A program made the position numbers and the translations under genes. A stretch of DNA of 64,000 bases from Panorpa germanica (Eukaryota > Arthropoda > Insecta > Mecoptera > Panorpidae): contig OY783205.1 in NCBI GenBank assembly GCA_963678705.1, positions 6,758,001 to 6,822,000 on the forward strand, written 5' to 3'. The notes under the pieces are model-generated. The model did not search any database and was not told where the DNA came from. It saw nothing but the letters and a program-made list of their open reading frames with translations. Shown here one piece after another: positions 11,426 through 23,900 of this stretch. Numbering within the stretch: the stretch's first letter is position 1; every line of letters starts with the position of its first letter.

Positions 11426-13039
11426 TAGGGTTGTAACGAATGTTCGATTTTCTACATTTTTAATTAATCTTTTAAATGAATTTCTAAGTCCAACATTCAC
11501 GAATGCGAATATCGGTTTGGATTGGCGCAAATCTTGGCATATGGCATCAAAACTTTTGTTCCTGAAGTTTAATATTCTTTTACTCCAATTTAATTACTAA
11601 ATGCTTTACTTAGTAATATAATATAAACTACAGTTTATCCCTGTCGCAAGCGACGTCTGTCTTTTTTATGTTAATTGAATTTCATTTAAAACTTTAATCC
11701 ATTTTTACTATATTACCAAGTTAATGTATACTTTCTGGGAGTCGAAAGTAATTAACAAATTTATATTTGGTAGTTAATTTATTTATTAATTCATATGTCG
11801 TAGTCGACGTAAATAAAACAATTATTGAAGTTTATTTATTTATATTTTATTATATACTTTATTTATTTATTGATTTCTTTCTTTTGTAATTTATACTTTT
11901 GTATTTTTAAATTAAAATTATGGTAATGTCAATAATCTGCGATAGAAATTGACCATTACTGAATCAAAGAAACACGTACAGCGATTGTGGTATTTCTATA
12001 GAGATTCTTGAGCAAGTATCAGTTTAAGCGATCTCGATTGATGCTTACACTTTTACAGACTGCCTTCAAGTATCTCTAAGAACTGTATATATACCAATTG
12101 TAAATCAACCTAAGAGCGGAACCCCTAGTCAAGTGTCAAGTGGTTCTTAGAATCAGCATGGGATCCACTACATAGGTTACAAGGGTCACGGTTCTGACTT
12201 ACAGTTTCTAAATGTATAATTTATGACTTCTGCAAAGTAAGACATTGGTTCTATTTATTTACTGAACATAAAAGAACTCTTGTTATTTGATATTTTAGGT
12301 AATTACCGAATGCAATTTATGAGTGAGTTTTTAAAGGAATGAAAGATAAAATAAATGTAAATTATGGTTTTGACCCAAGAGTCCTAAAACGCATAATTTA
12401 TGAGAATGTAACATAAAACATCTGTAGGTCGCAATCCCAAGTTAACTACCATGTTCTATATTAATTTTATATATAACAACAAATAATTTTTCATGTAAGA
12501 CTAAAAAATATGTTTTTTCCAATAAAATATATGATATTTTCAATTTATTCGTTATTTGACTAACCTTTTTTTATTAATAATAAACCTAATAGTTCTACAA
12601 TCCATAATATAAAGTTTCTCCAAAGTTTCATAGCGAGCCCCCTAATTTTCTCAACGTCCCCTTTTTCAATTCTTAAAATTTCTCACTTATGAAAAATGAA
12701 TTGAACAACGTAATACACAAATTTTTTCTTGTTTTTTCCAAAATTACGAGTTTCCAGAAAATTCAGGGGTAAATTCCAGAACGCCAAAAGTCTTAGGAAA
12801 ATTAAAAATTTGACAATTTACTTAGCTTCACTGCGTGTTTAAAGAGTTGAAAGTTTATTTTAGTTATCATTTAATTGTTATTTTATACTACAAGTTCAAG
12901 TAGTAACTAAATTATTGTAAATTGAATCAGTTGCATTGTTATTTTCACAATTATATAAATTATTATACAAGTTATATAAATTATTTTCACTTTTCGTATT
13001 AATACATATTTAATTTTATATTTATTTATTAGATATATT

Positions 13040-13129
<90 letters not shown>

Positions 13130-13226
13130 ATATATATTCTCAAAAAATTCGAAAAATCTATAGCGAATACGAATGCAAATGCGATTATTAAAAAAGATGC
13201 GAATGCGAATATTCGTTACATCCCTA
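11426..13226. mobile_element. non-autonomous hAT element
   Basis: The element begins tagggttgtaacgaatg and ends with the near-perfect complement (attcgttacatcccta). Both ends are flanked by the same 8-bp sequence gttgatag (11418-11425 and 13227-13234), the target duplication size of hAT transposases. The TAGGG-type end also fits hAT. Both sub-terminal regions hold repeated GCGAAT/GAATGCG motifs that could be transposase-binding sites. No transposase frame is present in the 1.8 kb, so it must have moved with a helper. It contains a long (AT)n tract. Confidence 0.88.
13042..13119. repeat. (TA)n microsatellite
   Basis: About 78 bp of uninterrupted TA dinucleotide inside the hAT element. It accounts for the Ile-Tyr repeat frame on the minus strand, which is not a gene. 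Confidence 0.95.
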
Positions 13227-13837
13227 GTTGATAGTATATGTTGACATTAGTATTAGAATGAAACATATATTTACAAACTGTATTTTATTTATCAAATTTT
13301 AATTCTAGGTTACACTATTTGTATCTTGTTTGTTTTGGTTTTTAATTATTTTTGTAAAACATTAAAATTATCTGTTAGTCGGTTGTCGGTACCAAATACT
13401 CAGTAATGCTTTTGTTTATCCGTTGAACAAAGTGAAGTTATCGTTTCTATTTTTTTTTTTTTTTAATATTTAATTTTCGTGCATCGACTATTAAAAGTTA
13501 TTAGCACTTAAAAGGCATATATACATATTTCTATTTTATTACCACTAATGTAAATTTATTTTGAGCATTCAACTAATAACGATTCCGTGAATTATAAAAT
13601 GTTCGGTGTATTATAGGATATTTTTAAATGTTAAGATGTAAATAATATTAACCAAGATATCTCTAGTTACTCGATTAATCTTATCCTCACTCATAAAATC
13701 ATTCATAAATAAGGAAAACACAGAACATAATGAAGAGGATGTATAAAGCAAAGTAGAATACGAGATACAGTCAATTACGGTTAAAAAGACTGCCTGAAAA
13801 AGAAACAGGGAGGTAAAGAAGAAGAAGAAATAATGCA

Positions 13838-14140
13838 AGGTTTAGACTAGGGAATAAAGAAATGGGCAGTAGATACTGAAGTGCAGAGGATGAGAAACGA
13901 TGAAGAATGTGTGGTAAGGAAACCTTAGAGCATATTAAGAGCATGTTAAAGTGCTTAGGGAGAAGGTGAAGAATAAAGTAGACCTGAAAGGAATCATACA
14001 GGGGAAGAAAGAGGTAATGTAATTGATGAATGAAGTGAAGAGTAAGCGAAGAAAATTATACGACAAGGGAGAAGAAACTGTAGTGTAGCTACAGAATATT
14101 TTGTGTTAAGGTATTAGTAAAATGGTTTATGTAATAAAAT
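13838..14140 (+). mobile_element. diverged LINE A-like 3' fragment
   Basis: The stretch beginning caaggtttagactaggg resembles the LINE A ORF2 end at about 27255-27370, including the encoded pattern R-F-R-L-G-N, the zinc-knuckle coding region (RMCG..ETLEHIK) and the following Lys-rich end. It has many substitutions and small deletions and no open frame. It is an older 5'-truncated relative of the two larger copies. Confidence 0.7.
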
Positions 14141-14333
14141 TAAATGTAATCTGAATTAAACGGAATATAATTAAAACGGAAGAATATAATGCCCAACGGC
14201 ACATATGCTTAATTAATAAACATACATTAATAAAAACGTCAAACCAAATATATTTGTTTTTCATTATCTTTTGGATTTGAACTTTACCTTTAAATCTGTA
14301 ATTGAGTAATTTATTTGAATTTGAACAGTATTC

Positions 14334-14839
14334 ATGGAAAAAGTATGGCACATTGTAATTGTTATAATTTGTTCAACAGTAATAGTCAGTGGTACCGACA
14401 TAACTTTGAGAAAAATTTAAAGAGAATATTTATAATTCGAGAAAGATTCTTGTTTCAGCCAGAAGTCCTATATTGGTCGGTTATTTGGCTTTTGATACAT
14501 AAAAATTCAAATAGCTCAGCTTTTAATAGCAAATAGCTTTTTGCTACAGATCATTGCTACTTACCAACATCAAATTTGGCAAGTCTTAAGTTGTTAAGTT
14601 GTAGTAAATGAAATCACACCAGAAAGTAATTTTTTTTTATATTTATTTATTTATTTGCAGAAAGTAATTCATATGACCACCTACAAATAAGATATTCGAA
14701 ATGGCATCCAGAATTACGGATAAAATTGAAATTTTCTTTCGAGAACCAAGGAGAGAAACATAAATCATACTATAGATTTAAATTTATAAGAAATACGTCA
14801 AAATTAATTAAACAAATTTTTAACGGGTCCAAAATATAA
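14334..14839 (+). CDS. candidate two-exon gene for a 78-residue secreted basic peptide
   Basis: Exon 1 (14334-14391) encodes MEKVWHIVIVIICSTVIVS, a near-ideal signal peptide. It ends at agtg/gtaccg, an acceptable but weak donor. After a 269-bp intron with a pyrimidine/TTTA-rich end and a clear tttgcag acceptor, exon 2 (14661-14839) continues in frame for 59 codons to TAA. The mature part is basic and rich in Lys, Ser and Tyr (starts ESNSYDHLQIRYSKWHPEL) and has no Cys. The product would be a small secreted protein; the family is not recognised. Without the splice the first frame stops after 28 codons. The absence of a nearby AATAAA lowers confidence. Confidence 0.4.
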
Positions 14840-16960
14840 CAGCAAACAAGATACTTTAATTTTTTTAAAATGATGATTGCCGACTGTGATGAAAGGTCGA
14901 CTTATTATTAAATTTGAATTTTAGTAAAAAGTATTTTTTGTAAATGAAGTACTTTTTTACTATAATATAGTAAATGCAGACTTAACTTGATTTGGTTAAA
15001 TGCAGATTTAACTAGATTCGTTTCTCTTATTGGTATAAATAAATGGCCATGGCTTGAGCACATCGACAAAGAAATGGCATCTGTTTAATATCCAAGACTT
15101 CAACCTAGCAAGAACTTTTACCAACTTTCGCAATCCTCATAGATAAAACACTGAATTTAGTTCACAATTTGCTCAAGAGAAGACACTATGCTTTTCCGCC
15201 TGAATAAAGGGCAACCTTAATAACATTGAACAAGTTTCTTACAATTCATTCAATATTTATTATTTTTTCATTACACTTTGAATTAAATTTTATTTATGAT
15301 TTAAATGTTCATATTTGTAGGCTGCACTTAGAGGATTAATTGAAAGAAACTGAGAAAATTGTATTTTTGTTAAAATTAAAAATATCATCTACATTACATC
15401 AAATTTTATGTTATGATTGTTGTGAAAAAAGAGAAATAATTTGGATTTAACAGAAGCGAAAAAACGATATTATTTCTGTGAACTTTTGGATATTTAAAAA
15501 AAGAGAAACGCCAATATACTGTAATAATGTATTAGCCTAAACTGCAATCGAAAATTAAAGAAAACGGCACCTAAAAATAAATTCAAATTGAGGCCGTTGG
15601 TTTCGCATGAGGGCTAATTAATACCCCCATATTAACCAGTGCATAAGGCCCTCATTTGTTTCGGTACGTCCCTGAGTTACATATAACTGTTATGTAGCAT
15701 ATATTACGATTTGTTTTTGAAATAATCAATAAAGTAAACTCACTCTTTCCTCGAATTGAAACATTGCAGTACACAGATGAGACAGATATCATAGACAGGT
15801 CATGTGTTAAACCAGAGGTGAAATGTGCACTGCGATTAGATTAGCAATGTAATGGACGCAACACATAATGCAATGTGGACTCATTTTTTAAAGTTGAATT
15901 TTTTTAATTATGTTGATATATTTTAGAATAATATGTGTATACGACAAGCTATTAGTGACATTACAAGATAAGTATAATAGTCTTTAAAATAATAAGTAAT
16001 TAATTTTATTTATTATTGTTTACACATACACTTTCGTAGTATGAAAACCTTATGTTACTTGTGGTGCTGAAACAACTATATGCGTTTTTGTGGGACCCAG
16101 ATAATCTGGTACAAAAAGGTTTCATTTTTTTGTAAACAACCTTCAAGTATATACGGCTTTTTTTTATTATCATTAAGCATATTATTACAATACAGGATTG
16201 ACACATTAATACAAAAATTCGTGTTCCATCAAATATTGGATATCGCAGTTATATGACGACACACTATATTCAAGTTATATTTTACTTAAGCAACACCTTG
16301 TAATACAATGGTCTTACTTTATAGCTATTACAAAAGCCTTTAATCCTTAAAAGGGATTCCTAAATTTTATGAAAATCCTAATGCCCAACTGGGTAGATTA
16401 ATTTTAAAAACAGCAGTAAAATAGGTACACTTAATAGGTAACTTTTGTTATGTTAAATAAAACTTATGTACACGTAAGTGTGTTTAGTGAGTTATGCATT
16501 TAATTACAGTATATGAAATAAGAAAATTGATTCAAGTATATAAACATTATAGTTTTGAAATAAACCGCTTTAATTGAGTTGAGATAGATAATAAAATATA
16601 TTTTGACATAAAATATTTACTTGCCTTTCAAATATCGATCTACATGTTTATAAAAAACAATGTAATTTTATCGCAAAAAATCGCATTTCAGTAGCAGAGG
16701 AATTTCGAGAGTTCGATAATCGATAGTCTTGCATACAGGGCGCCCCCTAGATGACCATCCCTGTCAATATTCAAATAAATAACATGCTAATATACTCTAT
16801 ACATTTCACCTCTAGTTGAACCTATAACCTTCCCTCTCTCTCTACCTCTGCCAATTGCTATATGTCAGTTCGAGGAAATGGTAAGAAATATATTATAAAT
16901 AATGTAGTAATTAATTTGATTTTTCATTTATTTTTCTCTCTGTGAAGTGATAGTTAATTA
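14840..16960. other. intergenic, no gene seen
   Basis: About 2.1 kb of AT-rich sequence. It holds a few islands of higher complexity (for example 15040-15210, and 15595-15670 with a gagggc/gccctc palindrome), but no frame, splice set or terminal repeat that I can support. The last 150 bp precede the GPCR start and include a pyrimidine-rich tract at about 16830-16850. Confidence 0.5.
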
Positions 16961-16962
16961 GA

Positions 16963-19847
16963 ATGGGTTTTAAGATAACAATATATATAATAACTGTTGT
17001 TTTCGGCCAAGAGGTAATAGGGCAACTGTGGGGTATGCCAAACTACCCATGCAATGTCTTCGAAAGCATCAGCATCGAAGGTGGTCAAGAATTCCCTAAC
17101 AAATCCATTCTGTTTGACGGGACAATGTATTCTCCGGATTCATACTTTACCTACATCGTAAATGAGGAGTGCCAGGAGTACAAATTTAATAAAGAGGAAT
17201 ACTAGGACAATCACAGAAGAGGATGCATTTGTCTCCTAAAAGATTGTGTGCGGAAATGTTGCCCCGCCCATAAATATTATGTCCAGACTGCGGAGTGCGT
17301 TGACACTGACATAGAATTTCAAAGGAATGTCACTGATATTTATGGAGACATTGTCGAAGATGGATTCAGTAAACTTGGAGTTGTGTATGGAAATGCTTGT
17401 CCAATAGGTCAGATGCTTGTGTTGGATTTCACTCTATGCTCAATAATACTGCCGGTAAAGTATAGAAAGAATAGGATATGTTGCTACATTTCGAGTCGGT
17501 TAGTTCAATTAGTTAACATGGCCAGTTAAACTGTTTATAGTGATGATTTACTGTTGTTTACACAGTTAATACCAAAATTAATGGTCAAAATTTTAAATTT
17601 CTATCTAATACGGATCAAAAGTTATAGAGCCTTAAGTAAGTGCAAATAAATATAAATATGCAACTAAAATGTAAATATGCACAAATATACATTTTCCTTA
17701 AATAATGTACTTAATAATTGTACAAAATTGCATATAAATCCAAACCCTAATGATGATTTCTTGGTAATACTTTAGAAAGAGGACACAATTATACCATATT
17801 TCCAAATCAGCAGATAGTCTTGTGATATGTATTCTTCCTCAGGATGGTTGGCTGTACCTACCAAATATTACTGATGATAACATATTACTTTTTGGACATC
17901 TGAATTATTGTCTGGAGGATGCCAATTTATTCGATGAAGAAGTACAGCCCTTGGTTCTAGTTTGTGCAGGCGGTGATGAACATAATTCAGAACAATATCT
18001 GAGATTGTTTTTGCTACCTATTTGTAAGTTTTATAGTTACATAGGAGATTAAGGGTAAGAATTTCTAACAATGTTTTCATTTTCCAGGCATGTTGTTCAG
18101 TATTCTGTTCCTGGTAGCAACATTTATTATTCATGTAATTTTACCCGAGATGCGAACCCTTCATGGCAGGTGTTTGATGTGTTGCATTGCTAGACTCATC
18201 ACGGCGTACTCGGCTCTCAGTGTTATACAATTAAACACCTTTTCCGTTTCCGTTTCCGACACAACTTGCTTTATAATAGGTGTGCTCTCTTATAGATAAT
18301 TTACCAAAATAAATTAAAATATAGCGTCTTTCAATAAAATTCGTTATTTTATGACTGTTTCAACAAGAGCGGTCATTTTAAATAAATATAGAAACGCAAT
18401 ATTTCCGTGATAAATGGTAATATTTTTATTCTAACGTAAAGTTCAAGCTATTAGATTAGAAATAAAACACAATATCTGCCAAATGTCACCGAAATATTGT
18501 GTTTTTCTTTTCTATTTGCTTTTAAACCTCGAAATGAAAGTTTGAGAGCTGAATATTTGCACAAAATTATTTTTTGATATTCTGAGGGCTGGCTAAAAGG
18601 TCTCACTTAAACTCATATCTGCATCTTAAGATATAAATTATTATTTCCAGGATTTCTGATTTACTACGCCTTTATGTTTACCTTCTTCTGGCTAAATGTA
18701 ACAAGCTTTGACATTTGGGCGTCATTTAGGTACGAATTTATTTTTTAAATTCTATCCAACCTTAAATTTTATAGAATAGTCAATTAATATATATATTGCC
18801 ATGCTAGTAATTATGATTAAATAGTTTAACAAATAGACCCGGTAATGTTATCGTCAGAATCCACCAATTAAATTGAATAATACACAAGTATGTTTTTAGT
18901 GAATACAGATTTTGCTCAAGTAGAACTGTTGAAACTGAAAACATGAAATTCATTTTCTATTCGATCTACGCATGCGCAGGGTCCCTACTTCTCTTTCTTA
19001 TCACACTGGGAATGCATCTTCATCCAAATTTGCACGTCAGCCTCAAACCTGGGATTGGAATGGAAAAGTGCTGGTTACAAGGTACAAATCTTCTTAAGAA
19101 AATACCTTTAGCTGTAGGAAACCAAGAAGCTATTGATTTTAATTAGACGAAGCGCACTATTTACTTTGATTTCATATTCGTTTCCATCAAACGGTTTTTT
19201 GGGAAACTTCGCTACTTATAAATGTTATATACTTTCAATTAATAAAAATACTTTATCCTTAGAGGCAGCAGTTTTTCAGTATTTCTACGGACCGATGTTG
19301 TTTCTAATTATTATGAACACCTGCTTCTTCATCGCTTCATCCATAAAAATATAAAACATTAGCAGAAAGCTGACCATGGAAGAGCACCAAAGGTATTTAA
19401 GAATACAGATTTAATATATTTTGTAATATGCTAATTTTTCATTTCATTTCTTTAAAGGTTCTTTCTTATTTTGAAAATGTTTTTCATAATGGGTTTTACT
19501 TGGATTTTTAAAATCTTGAGCAGGTGGTTAGGAAAATCTATATGGCTCTGGATTATTACTGACGTATTTAATGCTATGTAAGGAATTTTAATTTTTATGG
19601 TTTACATTTTCAACCCTAAGGTCAGACAACTTCTTAAAAGAAGGTTAGTTGATTATTAATATCAAGACATTGTCTTGAGCAGATTTAGAAAATTGGTCAG
19701 CTTTAAATAAGTGACTGTTAATTACACAATATACACAGATTTCAAGCCACTGTTGATAAGCATCCACATGCCAAGGGAGTCGAGTTTAACAGAAGAAATA
19801 GCGAGACCTGTGATGGCGAAGTTGAATTAAATACCACTTATGATTAG
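16963..19847 (+). pseudogene. mthl-like: methuselah-like GPCR, eight exons, three in-frame stops
   Basis: This is a family B-type insect GPCR of the Methuselah group, a plasma-membrane receptor with a Cys-rich ectodomain and seven membrane spans. Exons: 16963-17454, 17843-18023, 18088-18279, 18651-18729, 18909-19081, 19263-19392, 19458-19643 and 19739-19847. All introns are GT-AG and phases match throughout. The total is 1542 bp, exactly 514 codons with the final TAG. Exon 1 has a signal peptide and the family motif RRGCICLLKDCVRKCCP; the exon 1/2 join gives ILPDGWLYLP, also typical. Exons 3-7 supply seven hydrophobic spans; exon 7 has FFLILKMFFIMGFTWIF (TM6). In-frame stops are TAG at 17203, TAA at 19352 and TAA at 19579. 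The last replaces the Gln of the usual LQG in TM7. There are no frameshifts. Confidence 0.85.
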
Positions 19848-19849
19848 AA

Positions 19850-20113
19850 AGTATCCAAATTTAACAATATGCCCGTGAAAAGCTATAAAATTTTAAATAG
19901 CTTCAGTTTATTCTAAGTTAGTTAAATTTTAGAAGGATAAATGAAATGTAAATGAAAGATTAAGGGAAAAGTCTGTAACGTCTGACGAAAAAATATGAAT
20001 AAATATATATACTAAAAATTGCGATTTTTGTTGATTTAAAATAACACCTCAAGGACCGTGTTACTAGGAAGCCCGTAAATTATTAATATAAGAAAAATTT
20101 AAAAAAATAACTC
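19850..20113. other. short intergenic stretch before the BEL LTR
   Basis: AT-rich sequence following the GPCR. It carries no recognised gene and directly abuts the left BEL LTR without a visible target duplication. Confidence 0.5.
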
Positions 20114-20418
20114 TGTTTGGGTTTGGGTGTCTATATTGTATACAATTAAGTAAACACCCAATTTAATGTGTATAAGTTTGCTGATGTTTCGTTTATAAAA
20201 CCATTGGTAATTATTTAATCCTTTATTTGAAATATACTATTGCGAAAAATGAACATACTTTTATAAACTATAAAAAATGAATGAATAACTGAAACAAAAT
20301 GATTTAAGTCATGTGATTTACAATAATTATAAGGTGACTTAGATAGTAAAATAATTTAATCATAAAAGAAATTTATAAATATTTAATAGAAGGTAAATAT
20401 TTAGTTGTTTCTTTAACA
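20114..20418 (-). repeat. BEL 3' LTR
   Basis: 305 bp, beginning tgtttgggtttgggtg on the plus strand and ending tttctttaaca, so it reads TGTTAAAG...CCAAACA in element orientation. It pairs with 40439-40745 with about 6-7 percent differences and small indels. Confidence 0.88.
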
Positions 20419-20564
20419 TACTCCCCCCGTTGATGTATCGGCAGGTGCATCAAGATTGTCTAATGGTAGTAGGGCAATTTTTCTTACGGCTCTAGTAGTT
20501 TCACCATATTGTGTGTTTTAATACTGCTACTCGTGCTTGTGAATCTGTGCCTGGTAATGATTTT
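20419..20564 (-). pseudogene. BEL pol C-terminal tail, separated by the copia insertion
   Basis: Minus-strand reading gives PGTDSQARVAVLK and, after one extra base, ETTRAVRKIALLPLDN. This matches the known BEL/Pao integrase tail pattern (R-V-x-V-K, then T-K/RKI-x-x-LPL). It joins directly to the integrase piece ending at 28038 once the copia element and one ATTTT copy are removed. The single-base insertion breaks the frame. Confidence 0.7.
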
Positions 20565-20776
20565 TGTTAGATTTAAATTTAGCGCTACCTCTCGGTATTG
20601 ACACTATTGTATCTTTCTTTCTACACTCGGTAATACTGTAGTTAATACTATACTCTGTAATACCGTCCTACTATGTAATTCTATACTCTGTGACATCAAA
20701 ACGCATGTGTACATCTAATTAAATATAATAAACCTGATTAATATAAATTAATAGTTTATCTCTGCTAAATATAACA
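20565..20776 (+). repeat. copia 5' LTR
   Basis: 212 bp, tgttagatttaaa to tataaca. It is identical to the 3' LTR except base 5 of the unit (a here, g at 27830). TG/CA-type ends. Confidence 0.95.
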
Positions 20777-20792
20777 GGTTATGGGCCCAGAT
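20777..20792 (+). other. copia primer-binding site
   Basis: The sequence ggttatgggcccag follows the 5' LTR at once. In Drosophila copia the same motif primes from an internal fragment of initiator tRNA-Met rather than its 3' CCA end; the match here implies the same priming mode. Confidence 0.8.
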
Positions 20793-20933
20793 AAACCTAG
20801 AGACGTTTAGTGAGTGTTTTTCGGAAAAGTGGATAAAGACTTTAGTGTGGTGAACATAACCTTAAAAAAAAAACGTGGCTGTTGAAACTGTTTCTGTTCT
20901 TCTTTGTGTATAAAGTGTTCTCAACGAATAAAA

Positions 20934-23900
20934 ATGGCATCGAATAATTCACTGGCGTTAATCGAGAAGTTAACCGGCCGTGAAAACTATTCGACTTGGC
21001 AATTCGCAGTGAAAACATACCTACAACACGAAGAATTATGGGATTGTATTGAGGTTAACCCGGCGTCACCCACAGATTCAAAACGTGATACAAAAGCGAA
21101 AACAAAGTTAATTCTTCTGGTTGATCCGATCAATTACGTTCATATCCAAGAGGAAAACACGGCTAAAGGAGTTTGGGACAAATTAGCCGCAGCATTCAAC
21201 GACTCAGGACTTACACGCCGAGTTGGTCTGCTACGTGATTTATGTAACACATCGCTCAGTGGATGTCAAAATATAGAAGAGTATGTGAGCAAAATTATGT
21301 CAACTGCTCACAAGCTGCGCAACATTGGCTTTAAAGTGGACGATGAGTGGCTCGGGACATTGCTGCTCTCCGGTCTGCCCGAATCATATCAACCAATGAT
21401 TATTGCGATCGAAAGCTCAGGCACAAAAATAACTGCAGACGGTGTTAAAGCAAAAGTATTGCAAGATGTTAGAAATTTAGACAACAAAACAACGGCTTTT
21501 GCTGTCAACAAGAAGTTTCATAACAACTCTGTAAACAAGAAGTTCTACAAGGGTCCGAGATGTTATTCCTGCAATCAATATGGACATAAACGTTCTGAAT
21601 GCAACAAATACAAAACCATGAACAAGACTCAGAAACCTAGCTCTTCTCATGCTGCTGTGTTTGTTACATCATCCCACTATGGTGATGCTTGGTACATAGA
21701 CTCCGGTGCTTCGGCACATATGACTAAGACCAAGAATATAATTGTAAAGGAAACTACCCCTATAACAAAGAACATTCGTGTTGCTGATAACAAAGTGTTA
21801 TCTGTGCAAAGCTCAGGAGATGTCAGCTTAAACATTTATGACCAAAACGGGCAAGAGAATAAGATTCTGTTCACAAATGTCTTATATGTTCCTGAATTGG
21901 CAACTAATCTGATATCTGTAAGCCAAATTATTAAAAATGGAGGCCAAGTGAAATTTGATACCTCAGGCTGTGTGATCATGAACAGCAAGAATCAAATAAT
22001 AGCAACTGCGAGCATTGTAAATAACATGTACCGGCTGAACATGCCTGAAAGCCTTGCGCACATGTCCAGTGTTGAACATGAATAAGATGCTTTTTGCTGG
22101 CACCAGAGGATGGGACATCTTAATTTCCAAACTTTGAAAAAATTGTCTGATAACACAGAGCATTTAACTTTCTCAGGAAATACAGAAAATCTGAAATGCA
22201 TAACTTGTAAAGAAGGAAAGCAGACACGGTTACCTTTTAAAAGTGATGGATTAAGAGTCACCAAACACCTAGAACTGGTTCATTCTGACGTATGTGGACC
22301 AATGGAAACACAGTCTCTCGGTGGGAGCAGATATTTTTTAACCTTCCTAGATGAATATTCCAAGAAGATTTCAGTATACTTTCTTCACAACAAGTCTGAA
22401 GTGCTCAGTAAATTCAAAGAATTCAAGCAAGAAGTTGAAAATCAATTGGATGCTCGTATAAAGGTTCTTCGTACAGACAACGGACTTGAATACGATAACA
22501 AAGCCTTCTCTGATTACCTGAAAGGTGCCGGAATCATTCATCAGACCACCACACCGTACACGCCTGAACAGAATGGGACTGCGGAACGTATGAATCGGAC
22601 ACTGGTTGAAAAAGCGAAGTGCATGCTACTCAACGCTGGTCTGCCGAAGTTGTATTGGGCAAATGCAATACACACTGCTGCTTACATCATCAATCGTTCC
22701 CCAACCAAATCCTTAGCTTTCAAGACTCCTATGGAAATCTGGTCTGGACGCAAACCAAATGTTAATCATATGCGTATATTTGGCTGCGAAGCAATGGTTC
22801 ATCTACCTAAAGAAAAACGCAGAAAATGGGATCCAAAGGCTCAAAGAATGATCTTCATCGGATACTGCGACAATACAAAAGGATACAGATTCACATTACC
22901 AAATACTAGAAAGGTAATAAAGAGCAGAGATGCTACATTTCTTGAATCCTCAGTGAAAAGAGATTTTGTTTCGGTAGAATTGAATGAGACAGAAACTGAA
23001 AATGACAAAACAAATACAAGAAAAGAAGATGTAAGAGAAAATGCAACAACGGAAGAGGACAGCTTGATTGACAACGACACAAATTCAGAAAGTTCATATG
23101 AAACAGAGAAAGGAAACAGGTCAACATCCGACAGTGAATACTTACCTAACACCAGAATTGATTCTCCTCCCGTCAGTAATGTGACATTGAGACCAAGAAA
23201 TAAAACAAAAAAGAAGAATTTCAACTGTCCATGTACTGAAGAACATACTCATCTGTGTTTATTCTCATCCTGTGTTCCTGTAACATATGAAGAAGCAGTA
23301 CATTCAACAAATAAAAATGAATGGATAAAGTCAATCAATGAAGAACTTGACGCACATAAAAAAAATGAAACCTGGACATTGATAGAAAAACCTCCGAATG
23401 CGAAAGTGATCGGTAGTAAATGGGTGTTCCGAATAAAAGAAGAGTCAACGGGTCCACAGTTCAAATCGAGACTTTGTGCTAAGGGATATGCACAAACCGC
23501 AGGTATTGACTACACAGAAACCTTCGCTCCGACGGTAAGGTATGATTCAATACGTTTATTGCTTTCCATGGCTGTTCAAAATAAACTTAAAATCTTACAA
23601 CTTGATGTAAAAACTGCATTTTTATATGGTGAACTTGAAGAGACCATATTTATGACTCCGCCTGAAGGTCTATCCTGTGAAAACAGCATGCAAATTGAGA
23701 TATTTAGCAACGGTATTTTTATACATCAGACCAAGTATGTGGAACAACTGTTAGAGAAGTTTAACATGACTGACGCTAACCCGAACACTGTTCCAGTGGA
23801 CCCCCATGTCAAGCTACAAAAGGAAGATGGAGAACCAGAGAAGAACTATCCTTATAGAGAAGCTGTAGGTTCTCTTATGCATATGGCTACAGTCAGTCGA

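Noticed and set aside
12907..13143. Ile-Tyr repeat protein on the minus strand
   Set aside because: It is translation of the (TA)n microsatellite.
18391..18503. Imperfect inverted repeat (aaacgcaatatttc / gaaatattgtgttt) in a GPCR intron as a MITE
   Set aside because: Arms are only about 14 bp, with no target duplication; could be chance in AT-rich DNA.
16963..19847. Use of a glutamine-for-TAR genetic code
   Set aside because: The final TAG and all other genes and elements in the window use TAA/TAG as normal stops; three C-to-T changes in one gene are a simpler explanation.
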